Assembly (NCBI GenBank): GCA_009829735.1
Contig: CM020620.1
Span: forward strand, 23,162,020-23,226,019
From: Pyropia yezoensis
Taxonomy: Eukaryota > Rhodophyta > Bangiophyceae > Bangiales > Bangiaceae
Reading direction: 5' to 3'
Length of the DNA stretch: 64,000 nt
Below the pieces are notes generated by a model. The model was not told where the DNA came from. It was given only the letters and a program-made list of their open reading frames with translations, and made no database searches. The first letter of the stretch is position 1; each line of letters opens with the position of its first letter. Shown here in pieces: positions 30,215 through 40,817 of the stretch. The position numbers and the translations under genes are program-made.

Positions 30215-30760
30215 ATGGACGCCAATGGTGGTGGCCATCATGACCACGAACGCGACCACAGCACCGGTAGCTCTGGTTGCGGCCGTGTTGGTCACGACGG
30301 TGGTCCATACGGCGGATGCACTCGTGTCGGTGTCAGCGGCGGTGGTGGCGGTGATGACCGCAACGGGGGTGGATCTGGTAGTGGTACCGGCGAAGGACAC
30401 CGCCACCGTCCGTCCTATGGCGGTGATCGCAACGGTGGCAACGAGGACCGCGACGTCGCTCCACTCTTGTCGTTCCATGGAGCTGGCTACGCGGCCTCGA
30501 TTGACACGATGTGCGTGCATCGAGAGTTTGGTCGCTCCGCCCACGATCATGCCTTTCCTGTGGTGGACGGCTCTCATCGCCTGTACACGCTGCGGCGTAT
30601 GCTGGTGGGGGCGGACAGTGCGCCCGCCCACGACCATGCTTTTCCTGTGGTGGACGGCTCTCATCGCCTGTACACGCTGCGGCGTATGCTGGTGGGGGCG
30701 GACAGTGCGCCCGCCCACGACCATGCTTTTCCTGTGGTGGACGGCTCTCACCGCCCTTAG
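30215..30760 (+). CDS. Possible Gly/His-rich protein with a 29-residue repeat
   Basis: About 181 residues from the ATG at 30215. A Gly/Asp/His-rich first half is followed by a tandem 29-residue unit (HDHAFPVVDGSHRLYTLRRM...) in two full copies and one partial copy. The encoded unit is 87 bp, a multiple of three, and copies are nearly identical. Another plus frame is also open. No family is recognised. Coding is plausible but unproven. Confidence 0.3.
   Translation: MDANGGGHHDHERDHSTGSSGCGRVGHDGGPYGGCTRVGVSGGGGGDDRNGGGSGSGTGEGHRHRPSYGGDRNGGNEDRDVAPLLSFHGAGYAASIDTMCVHREFGRSAHDHAFPVVDGSHRLYTLRRMLVGADSAPAHDHAFPVVDGSHRLYTLRRMLVGADSAPAHDHAFPVVDGSHRP
30538..30757 (+). repeat. 87-bp tandem repeat
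   Basis: Units begin CGCCCACGA-CATGC at 30538, 30625 and 30712. Near-perfect identity suggests recent amplification. Confidence 0.92.
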
Positions 30761-30769
30761 CTCTCATCG

Positions 30770-31115
30770 CCTTTACACACTGCAGAGGCTGGTCGCTGGT
30801 ACAGCGTTTCGGTTGTGGTAGGGCCCCCCAAATCCCATTCGATTCTACTCTGGTACGATGGGTTTTCTATACATTGACCACCCGACGCGCCCGTTTGGGC
30901 GATGGCGACTGCCCTGTACGCGCTGTACAACTTGGACCGGGCGTCTTTGTTCGATTCATCTCTGCCCCCCCTTGCCGTCAACTTAACTTTGCTTCCCCAC
31001 CACGACGCTGCTCCAGCCGGAGGGCCTTCCCGGGTCGTGTAGGCAACAACGGCCAAGACAGTCACTGAGGGAACTTGAGGAATGCGGGCTGGGATGGAGG
31101 GGGGAGGGGGACAGC

Positions 31116-31147
<32 letters not shown>

Positions 31148-32900
31148 GGGCACATTGGCACGTGGAAACCCCAAGCACTGTGCCGCCCGCCTGACTGCAG
31201 CAGCCGCAGCCTCCGCCGGTACCAGCGGCCCCCCATCGGTAGCAGTCACTCCACACGCGTTCCAGTACTTGGCCTGCCCCATCCAATCCATGGAGCACGT
31301 TGCATTGCACCGGCGGGGTGGACCAGGGGCGAAGGGTGGTCTGCTGGGGCGTGGGTGTCGGGCGGGCGTGCGAGGGGGGCGGCAGGTGCTGGGTCCCCAA
31401 GCGTAAATGTAGTGCGCGGGGGGCCCACACTTTACCCTTGAGTTGATTGGCGAGTGCAAGGCTGGCGAGGGCAATGACCGTGTCAGGGTGTACGCCCTGC
31501 CCACGTCACGCTGGTGGTGACTGTCGGGCGCGGGGAGAGGCCCGGTTTTTCACAGATGAACCACCGCAAAGAACTTGGCACTCGTGCACGCGCACACATT
31601 AAGCGTATCGCCGGGCAGTCTTGAACTCCCGCCCGGCCTGCGACCGCGCGCGTCGCCTCGCATTCCGCTCCCGCCAGACCGTCTGCGTGTGAACGCCCTT
31701 CTACTCGTTCATGTACTACACGCTTGCCCCGCTACGGATCCCTTCCAGAAGGGGAAGCGCCGGCGAGACCCCATTTTTTTGAGAAGCAAGAGGACAACCT
31801 TGTCGAGGGGTATGCACAGAGTTTTTTTTTTTTTTTTTTTTTCGCCAGCACATCCTAAAGGTGCAGGAAGACGCCCTCAATCGGGTTTGCGGGTTGCGGA
31901 TGCGATTGCGGAACCCCTCTCGCGGTACCGTCCGCCCCAGCTTTCTCTATTTTTTTTGTGTACTTTCTGTTGACGTTTCGTCGGCCGACGCACGCACGCG
32001 CTGCATATATAGATACGACCATCATGTGAGGCATCATGCGCTGTGCTATTTTATTTACAACAGCATATGACGCGGAGGGCGTACCTCTGTCTCCCGACCG
32101 TCCCCTGCATGTGCGCCCCACAGGCGCTGTCAAAACGGACCGGCATTGTACTGTGGAAAAGGGAAACCCGCTATGGAAGGGCTATGAACGCGCATTTCTC
32201 AGCTGGGGGTGCTGGACGATAAAGAGTGCTGGCTGGCTGATACTCACCCAGTCATCGAGACCAGACCGCGTGCTGAGATTTTATCGGTTATTGCTCGCGA
32301 AGTCGTCACCCGGAGCCTTCCCGCAAATGTGTGCCCCGCAAATTTTCGCGTAGGGGGGGGGGGGGGGGCCTCCCCCGGGGGGGGGGGGGAGGCGGGGGGG
32401 GGGGTGGGGTGGGGTTCGAATTGCGTTGGACACACGCACACGCGCGTGCGGGTGTGGGCGCGCGCAGGGGGACAACGTGAAGAGGGGTCCAAGCGGGGGG
32501 GTAGCCTGCGGAGCGTAAAGGCCCGCTTGCATTTCTGCGTTCATGGTCCACAGCAATGCAGGACGCCAATAATATCGCCAGGCAGTGCAAGGAGTGTTGA
32601 CTGACCCACCACCTGGCGCGCACAGGCGAGCAGAGTGGAATTTATCGCGTCAAGAGGAAAACATGTCCTAAAACAACCTCTGTACGTACGGTCGTTTTTC
32701 CTCGACCATTTATTAATTTGCCGCTCTGATTTCGAAACGGGGTGCTGTGACGCGCATGCATTCGTGCACCCACGTACGCATTTGTGCACCCACGCACGCG
32801 CGCATGCATGCGCGCGGCGCCCGATGAACGGGCATGCACGCGCGCATGCGTGCACGCGCGGCCCCGTCCCCCCACCGCTCTCCCCGCCGCGCTCTGTGCG
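30770..32900. other. Intergenic with homopolymer tracts
   Basis: Holds a 29-base poly-G at 31118-31146, a 21-base poly-T at 31822-31842, broken poly-G at about 32352-32410, and a purine/pyrimidine-alternating patch near 32,750-32,860 with many CGCATGC steps that could favour Z-DNA. No gene or tRNA was recognised. Confidence 0.4.
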
Positions 32901-32914
32901 TCCAACCCCCCACC

Positions 32915-33315
32915 CCTCCCTTTTCCGGTTGCGCCGCGCCCTCTCCCCCTCACCCTCTCGACGGTGTGCCGCGCCCGCTCCCTTTCCCCACCCTCCCTTT
33001 CCGGGTTGCGCCGCGCCCTCTCCCCCTCACCCTCTCCACGGTGTGCCGCGCCACCTCCCTTCCCCCACCCTCCCTTTCCCGGTTGCGCCGCGCCCTCTCC
33101 CCCTCACCCTCTCCACGGTGTGCCGCGCCCCCTCCCTTCATCCACCCTCCCTTTCCCGGTTGCGCCGCGCCCTCTCCCCACCGCCCTCTCCACGGTGTGC
33201 CGCGCCCCCGCCCTTCCACCACCTCTCCCTTTCCCGGTTGCGCCGCGCCCTCTCCCCCATTCCCGACCACCCTCTCCACGGTTTGCCGCGCCCCCTCCCT
33301 TCCCCCACCCCTCCA
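32915..33315 (+). repeat. Minisatellite of about 75-bp units
   Basis: Five to six units contain CCCTTTCCCGGTTGCGCCGCG followed by CCTCTCCACGGTGTGCCGCG. Units vary slightly in length. The plus strand is almost pure pyrimidine in places. It lies upstream of the helicase gene. Confidence 0.9.
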
Positions 33316-33329
33316 CCTACCCCCCCCGC

Positions 33330-33689
33330 TGCAGGCGGCTGCCAAGGCGGCGGGTTGTGTGGTGCTGGCGGCGACCGGACCGGTGCGTTTGTTGTGGGGG
33401 GGGGGCGTGAGGAGGGGGCGTGAGGAGGAGGGGGGGAAAGTGTGAGAGGGGTGGGGTGGCGGATCAGCGGCCGGCCGGGGGGGAGCACGGGCGCGGCGGC
33501 TCTGTTGGGTGAGGGGGGCAGGTCGCGCCAGCACCGGCGGCGCGGGTTTTCAAACCGCGCCGCCGCCGCTGCTGGTGTGCTGCCCCCAAGCCGCGCCCCC
33601 ACCCCACGGCCGCTGATTCTCTGCCGTGCCCTTTTCCCCTCTTCCCCCCCCCCCCCTCCCCCCCCCCCCCCCCCCCCCCCCCCCCGCAG
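33330..33689 (+). repeat. Upstream module U, copy 2, with duplicated acceptor-like ends
   Basis: Matches the minus strand of 27165-27400. It contains GGGCGCGGCGGCTCTGTTGG at 33490-33509, followed by GTGAGG, a plausible donor. It ends in a C tract (33644-33685) plus GCAG, a strong acceptor-like signal directly before the helicase frame. A second, similar acceptor-like end, CCCCGCTGCAG plus GCGGCTGCCAAGGCGGCGGG, lies at about 33,323-33,354, so the end of the module is duplicated. It may be a leader exon/intron unit. Confidence 0.6.
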
Positions 33690-36600
33690 GTGGTAGCGGC
33701 CAAGGCGGCGGGCTGGGTGGTGTTGCTGTGTCTGGCGCTGGCGGCCCAGCCTGCGGGTGTTTGGGCGGCAACGAGGCCGGTGGGTCCGCTGGTGGGGATG
33801 GCGGTCACGCCACCGGTGGCTGACCCGGCTGCCGCGTCGGCGGTGGCGGTGTCGGCGGTCGAGTCAGTCGCGTCGGCGGGTACGGTGCCCGCCGCGTCGG
33901 CGTCGGCCGCGGCAGACGTGGTGGCCGAGCCGGCCGGTGTGGCGCCGGCGGAGCCGACGGTCTCTGCTGCAGCGGCGCCACCGGCAGTGTCGTCGGTGGC
34001 GTCGGCCGCGGCAGACGTGGTGGCCGAGCCGGCCGGTGTGGCGCCGGCGGAGCCGACGGTCTCGGCTGCAGCGGCGCCACCGGCAGAGTCGTTGGAGGCG
34101 GCGTCGGCGGGCAAGTGCACGGCAGCCTCGGTGGGTGTGGCGGCGACCGTCGAGTCGGCCGTGTCGGCGGGCATGTGGACGGCGGCGTCGGGGGGCGTGG
34201 CGCCGGCGGAGCCGCCAGCCGTGTCGGCGGCTGCGATGCCGGTCGCCGAGTCGGTTGGTGTGGTGCATGAGGCGTCACAGACTGACCCGGTGGTCCAGGC
34301 GGAGGTGCAAGTGTCGGACGTAGCCCAGCTGATGGGGTCACCAGTGCGGGCGGCCGATCCGTTGGAGCGGCTGAAGAACATGGACTTTGACGTCGACGAG
34401 ATTGTGCCGGTGCGACCGGGCGGGTCTGCGCCTGTAGTGGCAGACGAGCCGGCGGAGACCATGCTGGACGTCACTCACCCGGTGGTGAGGTCCGCGGTGA
34501 CGGGAGCGGCGGCCGTTGGTACCGACCCGGCGGGGGGTGCCATGGCCACACGGGGTGACACGACGAGTGCCCTCGGACTGGTGCATGCTTGTGACACCCT
34601 CTTTGCACGCATGGTCCCGCAGGCGACGTCCCAGGCCGACGCCTTGTGTGTCATCCAGACCACGTTGGCCCTTCTTCGTTGCGACCCTGGTGTACGGGTT
34701 GCCAAAGCCGCTGTTGCCCACCTGTCCCGTCTGTTTCAGCCGCACGCGAGTGATTCGGTCGTGGTACGTGAGATGGCAACCACTGTGAGGCACGCCCTTC
34801 GCGGCCCGGGCTTGGCCAACCTGCCGCGCGCCAACCTCGAGGCACTCGTGGACATGTTGGTCATCCCCATCATGGTTCCGAACGTCTGGCGGGCAAGAAA
34901 GGCAATCGACGACCTGTCTTTTCGGGCGGCGGCGGCGGTGGCGGCAGCGCCCACCCGGATGATGATCACCGGCGGGTCGGGGCAAAGGCGGCTGCGTCTC
35001 ACCGCGCCTGGTGGTCCTGGTGGCCCCGCGGGTCCGGCAGCGCGTCTCACCGCGCCCGGTGGTCCTGGTGGCCCCGCGGGTCCGGCTGCGGCGCCGTCTC
35101 CCCGGTTTTTGGCGCTGACCCCCCCCCGCGCGGCCGGTGGTCGACCTGGGGCGGACGCGCCGCCGGCGACGCTTCCCGCGCAAGGTGCGAGTGCAGCAGA
35201 CGCTGGCAGTGGGGGTGGTCCGGAGCTCGCCCACTTCAGCCGCGAGACGGTCGCGGCCGTCGGCGCCGCCTGCTCAAAACTGTTGCACGATCACGGGTCG
35301 CTGGCCGATTCTCCCTCCTGGCCGCACCAAGTGACCTTTTTTCGCACCGCCTGGTCCATGGGCGTCTGGCCCCCCGAGGCCCAAAGGTTCCTACGGAGCG
35401 CGTGTAGCGCAGACACTGCCATCGTCCACCGGGCGGTGCTGGCGGGCAAGGGAGGTGCTGCGGTGCCGCAGCGACAGCCGTTGAATCTACACACCCGCCT
35501 GTGGTCGCATTTTGTCGAGTCTGGCCGCAGCCTTTCCGCCATGGGGCGGGGTCATGGCGACGGCAAGCTTGTCCCGGAAGGCGCAGGCAGCCCCGACGAC
35601 GTGGCCCTGCTGATGTCCATGCCCGGGTCGTTGGCAATGTTGCCGACAGACTTCTTCGTCGCCTTTAAAGAGGTAGACGCATGGAAAACCGTCATATGCG
35701 ACATGACGGCGTTGCTGTTTTCGTCCGTCCTTGGCTCTCCGGGTGCTGCTACTGCTGTCGCGCCGGCTGCGGCCCTGTTTTCACGTGATGCGAGTGTGAC
35801 AGCTTCAAACACTGGCGTCGGGTGGCTGGTAGCCCCCAGTCCACACTTCCGACGGACCGCCCGGCAGGTCATCCGCTGCCTGTCCGGTGTAGGTGAGCGG
35901 GGGGGCGGTGGGGCTGATTCGTGGTCCATCACGGACCTGTTGGATGGGTGTGCACCCGTCCCGTCCGATGAGGGGTGGCGCGCTGTGTCCGCCCTCGAGA
36001 CCACCAGCGCTCCCGCCCCGGGTGTGTCGTCGGGTGGCCCCCCACGGCCTTTTGACGCCCTGCGCGTCTTCGAAAACGCCCTGCACTTGCTGGACGTCTC
36101 GGTGCGCGCTCGCGGGGAAGATCGTGCCTGGAACGGTGTCCCCCTGCAGCAGTTTGCCGTATGTACGGCGTTTGTGCGGAGCAGCCGGCAAGTGTTGGCG
36201 GACGTGGGCGCGGGGCGCCCGCCTGCGGATTCACCCGGCGAGTCGGTTAAGCTGTGGGCGAGCGGAGCGCTCGCCCGTGTCTTGAACCTGCTCATGCGGC
36301 TGGACATCCACAGAGACGTGAAGCGCACACGGGGTGTCGTCCAAAGGGCCTTGGTCTCGTGCCTCATCCTACTCTCCGACCACAAGCAGTTCTGCACGCA
36401 CTTTGATGTCATGGACGTGGCAAACCTGGCCCCCGTTGTCAACGAGTGGATGGAGGCACTCCCGTGGCTTTGGGAGGTTCTTATCGGGCACGTGGAGGCG
36501 GACCGGTCACCATACAACTGGTTGTACTTCGCGGCCGTCCATAACCTGGTGCGGACGCCTCTTGCGGTTGGCGTGTGGGCATCTCGGCGGGTGTTGGCCC

Positions 36601-39600
36601 AGTCAACGTTGGATTGGTTGGCGTCACCGTTGGGCCTGCGGCCCTGGGTCGGAGAAATCGGTGGTACGACCTGTTCGGGGGCCCTCCACGCGCTGAAGGG
36701 TGCGCTCTGTCCGCCGGCCATGCCTGGCAAGCGGGCCAGCCCCCTGGTCGTACGACTACGTCAGCGCATCGACGAAGTACTGAGTGGGTATGCTGTGCCA
36801 GACGACGCAGAGGCGGGTGTGGGTGCAGCAGCAGCTGCCGCCGGTGCTGGTGCGGTTGCGGCGGCTGCCGCTGGGGCGGGTGCAGCAGCTGCCGCCGGGG
36901 CGGGTGCCGGCTCAGGAGCCGAGGACGATGGACCGCCACCCGCAACGCCCGGTGTGGACAGGGCGAGCCCACCAGGTGACCCAGACGCCTTTTCCATTGG
37001 CGACGACGCGGGGGGCGAAGTCGAGTTTGTGTGCTACCTACCCGCAGTGGCGGTCCCAGACAATGTGTTGGCTGTGCAGGCAGTTTCCCCTGTCTACAAT
37101 GCGGAACCCTGCAACGTCATTGTGTTCATTGACGACGACGATGACTGGAATGACGCAGAGAACGATGACGTGACTGTCGTAAGTGTGGCCCGGGTGGTCC
37201 GGGCCGGCCAACTGGTCGGGCAGCGGCGGACGTCCTCCGCCTTTGGGGCGGCCGCCCATGTGGCAGTAGCTCAGAGTGCTGCCACCTCTGTCGCGACGGT
37301 GGCTGCCACCTCCTCCGCGACGGCAGCCGTCCCAGGCGGGCCCTCTACGCCCGAGGCTGCTGTCACCGCTGCTGCTCCCGATGCTCCATCGGCGGCGGGT
37401 ATGGCCACAGGCGCGGCGGATGCTGTGGCTGTGGGTGCTCCTGGCGTTGGTGGGGCTCCTGCGGGCACGGCGGCCGTGGCCGACGCGGGTGTTGGCGGAG
37501 GTGCACCTGCTGAACCTGGTACTGCTGCAGCAACCGACACCGCGGGGGTGGCTGCTGTGGGCACGGCAGTGGCTCGGGGGGAGGAGCCCTCTCCCGCTTT
37601 GCCTGCAGTTGCAGACGCGGGGGCAGCTGTTGTTGGAGGTGAGACTGCCGGCGTAGGAGGCCCTTGTATCGGTTCCCCGGCTGGTGGGGGGGACGAGTCT
37701 CCCACTGCTGCACCTCTGCCCGCGGCGGCGGCGGCGGCAGGGGGTGGTATCACCGAGGCCAGTCCTCCCACACTGTGTGGCGCGGATGGTGACCGGGTGG
37801 CGCTCGGTCAGCTGACGCTCTGTACGTCCGAGTCGGGGTGGAAGGGTGTCCCAACCCACCTGCGCCCGTCCCCGTTGTACGCAAGAGGACCTGGGGGCCA
37901 CTGGCAGGCCATCGTTGTCGCAACCTTGTGCCAGCTCGCCGCCCGCGGTACAGAGGCGGTTGCGCAGTCTATCGAAGGCAGCAACGAGGGCCATGGCGGC
38001 GGCGGCGGACGCAGTGGGCGCGTGACCACATCGTCATTGTGCTCCCGCTTTGGCGTGGCTCGCATCGACGCGCCCACCACCCTGTCGTCGCCGCAGGAGG
38101 GGGGCTCCATCCTGGACGACCCGCGGGCGTGTCGCGTGTGCAACGTGCTCGTGCGTATGCCCGCCCCCCGGGGTGGTCCCCCCGGTGGGGGCGGCCGCCC
38201 TACCGGAAGATCCGCTGGGCGCCACCACCGCCGCCACAAGGACCGCGGGGGAGAGTGTCAAGTGGACCCCACAGACGCCACCCCGGGTGATTTGTATGCC
38301 TTTTGGGTACCGGAACCCGTCGGCTCGGTGTGCAGCACCCCCGTGGACGCCGTGTTCATTGGCCGCTGCGAGGACAAGGAGGGGCAACCCGGCGGGGGGG
38401 TTGGTGGCCCACCGCCCGCGGGGGCAGGCCAGTGGTGGGTGGACAAGACGCCTGGCCCGGGGCTGGACGAGGGGGACGATGACGCCGGCACGGCGTGCCA
38501 CGGTGCTGCATCCAGTCCCTTCCGGCGGTGGTGGTTTGCGGTGCGTCGTGTAGACGTGCGGCGGATGCTCCATCGCCTGACGGCAAATGTGGTCGTCACC
38601 CTGTCTCATAGTATCCTGTCGGACAGCCGCGAGTTTGGCGGCCTCGGCCACTGGGACCTTCTTCCGCCAGTCATGCAGAGGGCGCTTGCCATCCACGCAA
38701 CGCCTCCGCACGGGGGACAGCAGGTGGTACCTGTACCGGCACCGGGGCCCCCCCCCCCTGCAGAGTGCTCCTCCACGCTACGCCCACCTGGACGAGTTCC
38801 AGTGGCGCGCAGTCGATTGCATGCGCCGGGGGCTGTTGTCGGACGAGTGTGACGTGCAGCTGGTGACGGGCCCCCCCGGGACGGGCAAGACACGCGCCAT
38901 TGTCTCCATGGTGGACATGGTACTTGGGACCCTACCAGACGGGCGGGTCCTGCTGACGTCGCGCACCAACACGGCGTGCGACGAGCTGTTGGACGCAGTG
39001 CACGAGTTGTTTTGTCCGTCGGGGGCTGCCAGTCGACACGGCGTCGCGAAACCCGATGCCGTGACGCTCCTCCGTGTGGGTGAACCCCCTCCGGATGGCC
39101 ACCGTGCCAAGACAACGCACATTGACGCCGTGGTGGACGAGCGCCTTCCTGTCGCCTACCCGTCCGTGACAGCCGCGGTGGAACGGGCAAGGGCACGGGT
39201 GGCCGATGTGGGCCGTCGTGTGGATCGTTCCCGCGCCCAGGGTGCAGAGCCGGGCGCGGGTGGGTCACAAATCCTCCTCGAGGAATGTGCCGATGCGGAG
39301 CAAGCCCTGGAGGCCGCCTTGCGTCGCCAGCAGCGTGCGGAACGGGAGCTCCGCAAGCGCATCGTGGGCGGCGCGTCCGTCATTGTCACAACAACGTCAA
39401 CGTCGACGGGGGCGCTCGTGGGGGGTCAAGGCTTTGACGCCATTATCATTGACGAGGGTGCGGCAACAAGCGTCCCTGCGTCTGTCGCCGCCATTGTTCG
39501 CGCCAAGCGGGCGGGGCGTGCGGGTGGCTCGTCAGATGAAGAAGAGGACGGTCATCCGGCAGAGCGGACCAAGTGCATTGTCCTTGTTGGAGACAATGCC

Positions 39601-40229
39601 CAGCTGAGGCCGAGCGCCGGCATGGAGTACAGAGGCGAGACACGGCCGATGGCATCCAGCGTTTTTGAGCGGCTCGCCAGGTTTCTGTCCGCTTGCGTCA
39701 TTCTCTCCGTGCAGTACCGCATGCGGCCGCTGTTATGGTCCCTCCTCCGAGAAGTCTTTTACCGGCACATTGGCGTATGGTCGGACGGGCGCGGGCCCAA
39801 GGCCCGCCATGAGGAGGGGTTTGGAACACCCGCGTGGCTAAACAATCCAAGTCGGCGTATTTGCTTTGGAGGGCTGCAAGTGACAGACACTTCCCGCCTG
39901 CCGGCCAACGATCGGGCGCACAAGTCGGGTTCCACCACCTCCAACAACAAGAGCCTGATCAACGTTGCAGAGCTTCGGTTGGTCGAGATGGCTTTTACGG
40001 ATCTACTGCTGGCGTGGGCGACGTCCAGCCGGGCTACCGAGCTCAAGGTGATGCTCATCACCCCGTACACGACGCAGCGGAACAAGCTGAATGAAGTGGT
40101 GCAGTCGGTGAGAGACAGCAGGCGGCTGCCCCGCAGTCCATGTGCCGACGTCAGGGTGTCCACCGTGGATGGCTGCCAACGCGCTTCTGTGGACTGTGTC
40201 ATACTCTCTCTTGTGCGGTCAGAGCCTGG
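33690..40229 (+). CDS. Sen1/senataxin-like SF1B helicase, disrupted at its 3' end
   Basis: A large nuclear-type RNA/DNA helicase frame that begins at an acceptor-like CAG (33687-33689), so an upstream exon is expected. The first 200 residues are Ala/Val/Glu/Pro repeats. A long helical region follows (about residues 300-1050), then low-complexity Ala-rich and acidic segments (FIDDDDDWNDAENDD). A pre-helicase segment (GDLYAFWVPEPVG ... DSREFGGLGHWDLLP) resembles Sen1. A 40-base intron at 38724-38763 restores the frame to the core. Core motifs are GPPGTGKT (38869), IIIDEGA (39441), GDNAQLRP (39588), QYRM (about 39713) and VSTVDGCQRASVDCVILSL (about 40157). The conserved final motif (usually LNVALTRAR) is missing because the chromovirus starts at 40230. 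Sen1 relatives resolve R-loops and end transcription. This copy is probably inactive as it stands. Confidence 0.75.
38724..38763 (+). other. Predicted 40-base intron in the helicase gene
   Basis: It starts GTGGTACC after CAG, ends in a C tract plus TGCAG, and lies at phase 0. The upstream frame (codons starting at multiples of 3) and the downstream helicase frame (shifted by one) are joined exactly by removing these 40 bases. Very short, but both splice signals and the frame agree. Confidence 0.6.
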
Positions 40230-40698
40230 TGTGGCAGTATTGACCCCCAGGTAGGGGGGCAACACGTGCCATGCAAGGGGCGGCAGGCCACTAGCCTGAT
40301 CCGTTCCTCCCCCTGCATTTGGGTCCATATTCCCTAAGTTTGGGATAGTTAGCTTAGTAGTAAATCCAACTTGGATTTGAGGGTTTTCTGCATTTATCGT
40401 CTTGAATTTTCGTGTGGCCCGGTGGGCAGGTGCTGGGGTGGGAGATTCTGAGTGGCGAGATTCTGAGTGGACCCTGGGGGGATAAGGGGAGGGACAGCGG
40501 GGCTTGGCCCTGCGTCCCCGTCCCGACCAAGAAACTGTTGGACCACACACCATCCTCTTGTTTGTCCGTGGGGGGTTTGCCCCACAACAGGGACAGAGTG
40601 TGTGCGACTTGCACTTCTTCCGGTTCCCCCGACACGGGAGGCAGCCCTTGCACACCGCCCCAACTTGGGTGCCGTGTGTGCATGTGGTTTTTGCCACA
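40230..40698 (+). repeat. 5' LTR of chromovirus copy 2
   Basis: 469 bp, TGTGG to CCACA. It follows the helicase codon for Pro in SEP and supplies an in-frame stop shortly inside the LTR. Confidence 0.97.
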
Positions 40699-40817
40699 TT
40701 TGGTGGAGCAGCAGGGGACAGAGGTAAACTTTACCTACGGGTGCACCCGGGTGTAGGGGGCCCTCTGTCTCAGAGGAACGGTGGACTTGGACCGTTTCAT
40801 ATGGATCGTCAGCCAAC

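Noticed and set aside
32400-32420. GGTTCGAATT as a tRNA T-loop
   Set aside because: No matching acceptor, D or anticodon arms nearby. The same applies to GGGTTCGAAGGG near 59,874.
33690-33780. Signal-peptide-like start of the helicase frame (VVAAKAAGWVVLLCLALAA)
   Set aside because: The first codon is GTG after an acceptor-like CAG, so this is an exon start, and a nuclear helicase would not be secreted.
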